From contig NZ_CP082286.1 of NCBI RefSeq assembly GCF_019880245.1, positions 186,001 to 250,000 of the forward strand: a stretch of 64,000 nucleotides of DNA, given 5' to 3'. Both the position numbers and the translations under genes were made by a program. Positions 60,477-64,000 of the stretch are shown one piece after another. The notes under the pieces are model-generated. The model made no database searches. It was not told the origin of the DNA and was given only the letters and a program-made list of their open reading frames with translations. Position 1 is the first letter of the stretch. Each line of letters starts with the position of its first letter. Origin of the DNA: Halobaculum roseum. Lineage in GTDB: Archaea; Halobacteriota; Halobacteria; Halobacteriales; Haloferacaceae.

Positions 60477-60492
60477 GTATCTAGGTAGATAC
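60477..60492. promoter_or_regulatory. Second inverted repeat, adjacent
   Basis: GTATCT, spacer AGGT, AGATAC is a perfect 6-bp inverted repeat, 4 bp after the first. It is A/T rich and could be a second operator site or a TATA-containing element. Confidence 0.5.
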
Positions 60493-60535
60493 AACGATCG
60501 CGCTGGGCCGGCGAGAGAGTGCCACGTGGGAAACC

Positions 60536-60541
60536 CTTATT
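60536..60541 (+). promoter_or_regulatory. TATA box of the Mrp gene
   Basis: CTTATT preceded by GGAAACC (60529-60535, BRE-like), about 27 nt from the ATG at 60566. The same CTTATT hexamer heads the iron-box promoter at 15151. Confidence 0.55.
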
Positions 60542-60565
60542 CGGAGCGCTCGCCGACGGCAAGCC

Positions 60566-61639
60566 ATGGACGAAGCCGCCGTACGCGAGCGACTCTCGGG
60601 CGTCGAGGACCCCGACCTCGGGGAGGACATCGTCTCGCTCGGCCTGGTGAACGCGGTACAGGTCGACGACGAGGACGGCGTGATCCGGGTGTCGCTGGCG
60701 CTGGGGGCGCCGTACGCGCCGAACGAGACGGCCATCGCCGAGGGCGTCCGCGACGCGCTCGCGGACGCCGACTACGCGCTGGACATCTCCGCGAACGTGG
60801 AGTCGGACCTCTCGGAGGGCGAGGAGGTGCTCCCGAACGTGAAGAACGTCATCGCCGTCGCCTCCGGCAAGGGCGGCGTCGGGAAGTCGACGGTCGCGGT
60901 GAACCTCGCGGCGGGGCTCTCACAACTGGGCGCGCGCGTCGGCTTGTTCGACGCGGACATCTACGGGCCGAACGTGCCGCGGATGGTCGACGCCGACGAG
61001 GCGCCACACGCGACCGACCAGGACACGATCATCCCGCCCCAGAAGTACGGGATGAAGCTGATGAGCATGGCGTTCCTCGTCGGGGAGGACGACCCGGTCA
61101 TCTGGCGCGGCCCGATGGTCCACAAGCTGCTCACGCAGCTCGTCGAGGACGTGGAGTGGGGCGCGCTCGATTACCTCGTGCTCGACCTGCCGCCGGGGAC
61201 CGGCGACACGCAGCTCACGATCCTCCAGACGCTGCCGCTCACGGGCGCGGTCATCGTCACGACGCCGGAGGACGTGGCCCTCGACGACGCGAACAAGGGG
61301 CTGCGGATGTTCGGCAAACACGACACGAACGTGCTCGGCATCGTCGAGAACATGTCCGGGTTCGTCTGCCCGGACTGCGGCTCCGAACACGAGGTGTTCG
61401 GGAAGGGCGGCGGCAAGCAGTTCGCCGCCGACAACGACCTCCCGTTCCTCGGGGGGATCCCGCTGGACCCGGAGGTCCGCGCGGGCGGCGACGGCGGCAA
61501 GCCGGTCGTGCTCGACGACCAGCCCGGCGAGGTCGGCGACGCGTTCAAGATCGTCACGGAGAACGTCGCGAACAACGTCGGCGTCGTCCAGCGCCGGACG
61601 GTGAGCCGACGCGCACAGGGCAACTCGCCGACGCAGTAA
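60566..61639 (+). CDS. Mrp/NBP35-family iron-sulfur carrier ATPase
   Basis: A 357-residue P-loop ATPase. N-terminal DUF59 domain (residues about 3-80, LSGVEDPDLGEDIVSLGLVN), Walker A VASGKGGVGKSTVAVNLAAG near residue 99, Walker B in DLPPGTGDTQL near residue 210, and the C-x2-C cluster motif FVCPDCGSEHEVFGKGGGKQ near residue 268. It assembles or carries [4Fe-4S] clusters to apoproteins. Divergent from MoaA, itself a [4Fe-4S] enzyme, so a shared regulator is plausible. Confidence 0.92.
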   Translation: MDEAAVRERLSGVEDPDLGEDIVSLGLVNAVQVDDEDGVIRVSLALGAPYAPNETAIAEGVRDALADADYALDISANVESDLSEGEEVLPNVKNVIAVASGKGGVGKSTVAVNLAAGLSQLGARVGLFDADIYGPNVPRMVDADEAPHATDQDTIIPPQKYGMKLMSMAFLVGEDDPVIWRGPMVHKLLTQLVEDVEWGALDYLVLDLPPGTGDTQLTILQTLPLTGAVIVTTPEDVALDDANKGLRMFGKHDTNVLGIVENMSGFVCPDCGSEHEVFGKGGGKQFAADNDLPFLGGIPLDPEVRAGGDGGKPVVLDDQPGEVGDAFKIVTENVANNVGVVQRRTVSRRAQGNSPTQ

Positions 61640-61745
61640 CGGCTCGGGCGGTCGCTATCGGCCGTACCGGCGCGTGACACACCAGTTTTCATGAGTGTCT
61701 GACGGAGTCGGAAGGTCATTAGCGTCGGGACCACAGAGGCCGAAC

Positions 61746-62042
61746 ATGGCCGACGACGACGATCGCCTCCCCGAGGACCTCCGGGAGGACGACGACCCCG
61801 ACTGGCAGCTCGCGCCGGACTCCGACGAGGAGTTCGTCGCCGACGCGGAGACGCGGGAGTTCCTTCGAACGGTCGCCGAGGACGTCCGGGGCGACTCCGG
61901 CGAGTCGAAACAGCTCTCGGCGATCCTCTATCGCGTCTCGGACCTGTACGACCCCGACGAGGACACCTCCCCGGAGGAGATCTATCTGAACGTCAGACGG
62001 ATCATGCAGATCAAGGAGCGGGGCGGACTGAGACGGGAGTAG
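61746..62042 (+). CDS. Small acidic protein, unknown
   Basis: A 98-residue acidic protein starting MADDDDRLPEDLREDDDPDW at ATG 61746, with a helical C-terminal part (YLNVRRIMQIKERGGLRRE). The middle segment ESKQLSAILYRVSDLYDPDE looks conserved. Haloarchaeal, no known function. It precedes the GNAT gene by 15 nt and may be in one operon with it. Confidence 0.65.
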   Translation: MADDDDRLPEDLREDDDPDWQLAPDSDEEFVADAETREFLRTVAEDVRGDSGESKQLSAILYRVSDLYDPDEDTSPEEIYLNVRRIMQIKERGGLRRE

Positions 62043-62057
62043 TCGCAGGGTGGACGT

Positions 62058-62558
62058 ATGACGGGTCTCACCGTACGACCGGCGGAAGGGTCGGACGCGG
62101 CCGCGCTCGTTCGGGTGTATCACAGCGCGTACCGAGAGAACCGGGAACTCGGGTTCCCCATGAAAGCGGAGTCGGTGGCCGAGGCGGAAGTGCGCGAGTG
62201 GATCCGCGACCACACGGTCCTCGTCGCCGAGGACGGAGACACGGTCGGGTGCGAGGCCGACCATGTCGACGAAGTGATCGCCGGGGTCAGGCTCGAAGCG
62301 ACCGGGGAGGACCGCGTGAAGCTCAGTCGCCTCGGCGTCCACGAGGGGTGGAAGGGCCAGGGAGTCGGCGGACAACTGCTCGATCGTGCCGAGGACCGGA
62401 TCCGAGAGCACGGCTACGGGACGGTCTGGTTGACGACGCCCCCCGAGCATCCGTTCCTCCCGGACTTCTACCGGGATCGCGGCTACGAGAAGACCGGAGA
62501 TCACCCGCTGGATTTCAGGGAGTACGACGAGATCGTCCTCGAAAAACGGCTCGACTAG
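62058..62558 (+). CDS. GNAT-family N-acetyltransferase
   Basis: A 166-residue acetyltransferase with the acetyl-CoA motif GVHEGWKGQGVGGQLLDRAE near residue 93 and a C-terminal FYRDRGYEKTGDHPLDF pattern. It starts at ATG 62058, 15 nt after the acidic small protein. The substrate is not identified. It converges on the Cdc48 gene. Confidence 0.85.
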   Translation: MTGLTVRPAEGSDAAALVRVYHSAYRENRELGFPMKAESVAEAEVREWIRDHTVLVAEDGDTVGCEADHVDEVIAGVRLEATGEDRVKLSRLGVHEGWKGQGVGGQLLDRAEDRIREHGYGTVWLTTPPEHPFLPDFYRDRGYEKTGDHPLDFREYDEIVLEKRLD

Positions 62559-62678
62559 CGTCGCGGAGGCGGTGCCGCCGGGAGCGCGGAAACGGTACGG
62601 AGTCACCGGCGCACCCGCCGCGATCGAGGGACGTCAGGCACGAACGGACCGAGCGAGGAGGATCCCCCTAAAAGAGGT

Positions 62679-64000
62679 TCATTGGAACGTCCGACCCATC
62701 TCCGCCTCCTGCTTGTCGCGGGCCTCGCGGTTCCGGAACCGCTGTTCGATCTCCTCGTAGCGTTCCTTCGTCTCCTCGGTGACGGAGGGGTGGACCTCCT
62801 CCAGCGCCTGCTCGAAGTGCTCCATCGTGACGCGGACGTTGCCGACGGAGTCGTCCACCTCCTCGGGCGACACGGAGTTGATGAACTCCCGCGAGGCGTT
62901 CATCGACGCCTCGCGACAGACGGCTTCGATGTCGGCGCCGACGTATCCGTCGGTCTTGCGCGCGAGCGTGTCGAGGTCGACGTCGTCGGCCAGCGGCTTG
63001 TGTTCGGTGTGGACCCCGAAGATCTTCCGGCGCCCCTCCTCGTCGGGGACGGGCACGTGGACGTGGCGGTCCAGGCGACCCGGACGCAGCAGGGCGTTGT
63101 CGATGAGGTCCGGCCGGTTCGTCGTCGCGATGACGACCACGTCCTCGAGCGTTTCGAGGCCGTCGAGCTCGGTCAGCAGCTGGGAGACGACGCGCTCGGA
63201 GACGCCGGAGTCGCCGGTGTTGCGGCCGCGCTCGGTCGCGATCGCGTCGATCTCGTCGAAGAAGATGACGGTCGGCGCGTTCTCGCGGGCCTTGCTGAAG
63301 ATCTCGCGGACGCCCTTCTCGGACTCGCCGACGAACTTGTTGAGCAGTTCGGGCCCCTTCACGGAGATGAAGTTGGACTCGGATTCGTTGGCGACGGCCT
63401 TCGCGAGCAGCGTCTTCCCGGTGCCCGGCGGGCCGTACATGAGCACGCCCTTCGCGGACTCCATGTCCATGGCCTCGAACACCTCCGGGTAATCGAGGGG
63501 CCACTGGATCGTCTCGCGGAGGCGTTCTTTCGTGTCCTCCAGGCCGCCCACGTCGTTCCACGTCACGTCGGGGACCTCGACGAACACCTCCCGCAGCGCG
63601 GAGGGCTCGATCCCCTTGAGCGCCTCCTTCATGTCGGCGCCGGTGACCTGGATCGACTCCAACACCTCGGCGTCTATCTCGTCCTCCTCCAGATCGAGCT
63701 GCGGGCGGATCCGCCGCAGCGCGTTCATCCCGGCCTCCTTCGCCAGGCTCTCGAGATCGGCGCCGACGAAGCCGTGGGTCGTCTCGGCGTACTCCTCGAT
63801 GTCGACGTCGTCCGACAACGGCATGTTCCGCGTGTGGACCTGCAGGATCTCGCGGCGTCCGTCGCGGTCCGGGACACCGACCTCGATCTCGCGGTCGAAG
63901 CGGCCGCCGCGCCGGAGCGCGGGGTCGATGGCGTCGACGCGGTTGGTGGCGCCGATGACCACGACCTCGCCGCGCTCCTCGAGCCCGTCCATCAGCGACA
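62679..64000 (-). CDS. Cdc48/VAT AAA ATPase, C-terminal part (truncated by window)
   Basis: The 3' part of a Cdc48-type ATPase, about 440 residues, running out of the window at 64000; the start is outside. It contains the end of the D1 ATPase ([20 protein letters not shown]), then the whole D2: Walker [21 protein letters not shown], Walker [16 protein letters not shown], and sensor [20 protein letters not shown]. Cdc48 unfolds substrates for the archaeal proteasome. The tail ends E-M-G-R-T-F-Q, a Phe instead of the Tyr of a canonical HbYX. The N-domain and D1 Walker A are not in view. Confidence 0.93.
   Translation of the reverse strand, partial: SLMDGLEERGEVVVIGATNRVDAIDPALRRGGRFDREIEVGVPDRDGRREILQVHTRNMPLSDDVDIEEYAETTHGFVGADLESLAKEAGMNALRRIRPQLDLEEDEIDAEVLESIQVTGADMKEALKGIEPSALREVFVEVPDVTWNDVGGLEDTKERLRETIQWPLDYPEVFEAMDMESAKGVLMYGPPGTGKTLLAKAVANESESNFISVKGPELLNKFVGESEKGVREIFSKARENAPTVIFFDEIDAIATERGRNTGDSGVSERVVSQLLTELDGLETLEDVVVIATTNRPDLIDNALLRPGRLDRHVHVPVPDEEGRRKIFGVHTEHKPLADDVDLDTLARKTDGYVGADIEAVCREASMNASREFINSVSPEEVDDSVGNVRVTMEHFEQALEEVHPSVTEETKERYEEIEQRFRNREARDKQEAEMGRTFQ

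Noticed and set aside
62679-62720. Cdc48 C-terminus as a canonical HbYX proteasome-docking motif
   Set aside because: The tail is Arg-Thr-Phe-Gln: Phe replaces the required Tyr and Thr is not hydrophobic, so I do not claim docking.

Overview
The window is an uninterrupted stretch of haloarchaeal chromosome (class Halobacteria). The evidence is very high GC content, strongly acidic proteins, archaeal ribosomal proteins (L7Ae, S28e, L24e, S17e, L21e), RNA polymerase Rpb4, Cdc48, TmcA, HTH_10 and HalOD1 regulators, a PGF-CTERM surface protein, F420 biosynthesis (CofD), and short-leader promoters with BRE/TATA elements. I cannot fix the genus; something in or near the Haloferacales is a guess. 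I see no IS element, CRISPR array, rRNA or provirus. There is one tRNA, tRNA-Leu(CAA). Genes are dense and often overlap by 4 nt (ATGA or GTGA). No gene-free stretch exceeds about 300 nt.

Layout. 1-7 kb: a pair of membrane proteins, dodecin, an MscS channel, a PAC2-family proteasome-chaperone-like protein with an HbYX-like tail, TrmB, small membrane proteins, an aspartoacylase-family hydrolase. 6.7-12.7 kb: an aerobic terminal oxidase (CoxB, a fused CoxA-CoxC, a subunit IV-like protein) with several unassigned membrane proteins. 12.8-16.3 kb: M42 peptidase, DUF309, tRNA-Leu, and a looser region holding a DtxR-like iron-box promoter. 16.4-18.9 kb: inositol monophosphatase family, Lrp, HTH_10 and HalOD1 proteins. 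19-25.5 kb: two paralogous HD-domain hydrolases flanking a lipoprotein, an amidohydrolase, a MaoC-like protein and a BKACE enzyme. 25.6-28 kb: TmcA. 28.1-33.3 kb: an electron-transfer flavoprotein cluster (ferredoxin, EtfB, EtfA, FixC with a fused ferredoxin tail). 33.4-42.3 kb: HTH-GNAT, cyclase, the L7Ae-S28e-L24e-Ndk operon, the cofD / TIM-barrel / citG-like / DUF447 operon, S17e, DUF63. 42.4-48.5 kb: propionyl-CoA carboxylase (PccA, PccX, PccB), split by a P450 and a divergent HTH regulator. 48.5-52.5 kb: R15P isomerase plus PfkB kinase, enoyl-CoA hydratase, a dUTPase-fold protein, a PGF-CTERM protein. 52.7-54.8 kb: split MetE. 54.9-59.3 kb: L21e / RpoF / DUF655 / KsgA / MscS / HemK operon. 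59.4-64 kb: MoaA, Mrp ATPase, GNAT, and the C-terminal part of a Cdc48 ATPase running off the end.

How the genes work together. Several blocks are metabolic modules: aerobic respiration (cox), ETF-based electron transfer (etf/fix), propionyl-CoA carboxylation (pcc), nucleoside-derived pentose bisphosphate metabolism (R15P isomerase with PfkB) and methionine synthesis. The best candidates for undescribed biology are the four-gene translationally coupled cofD/TIM-barrel/citG/DUF447 operon, the ETF cluster with a duplicated helical N-terminal domain on EtfA, the twin HD hydrolases sharing a 95-bp identical catalytic segment, the two-gene MetE in which one partner lacks the zinc ligands, and two adjacent perfect inverted repeats between moaA and the Mrp ATPase gene.
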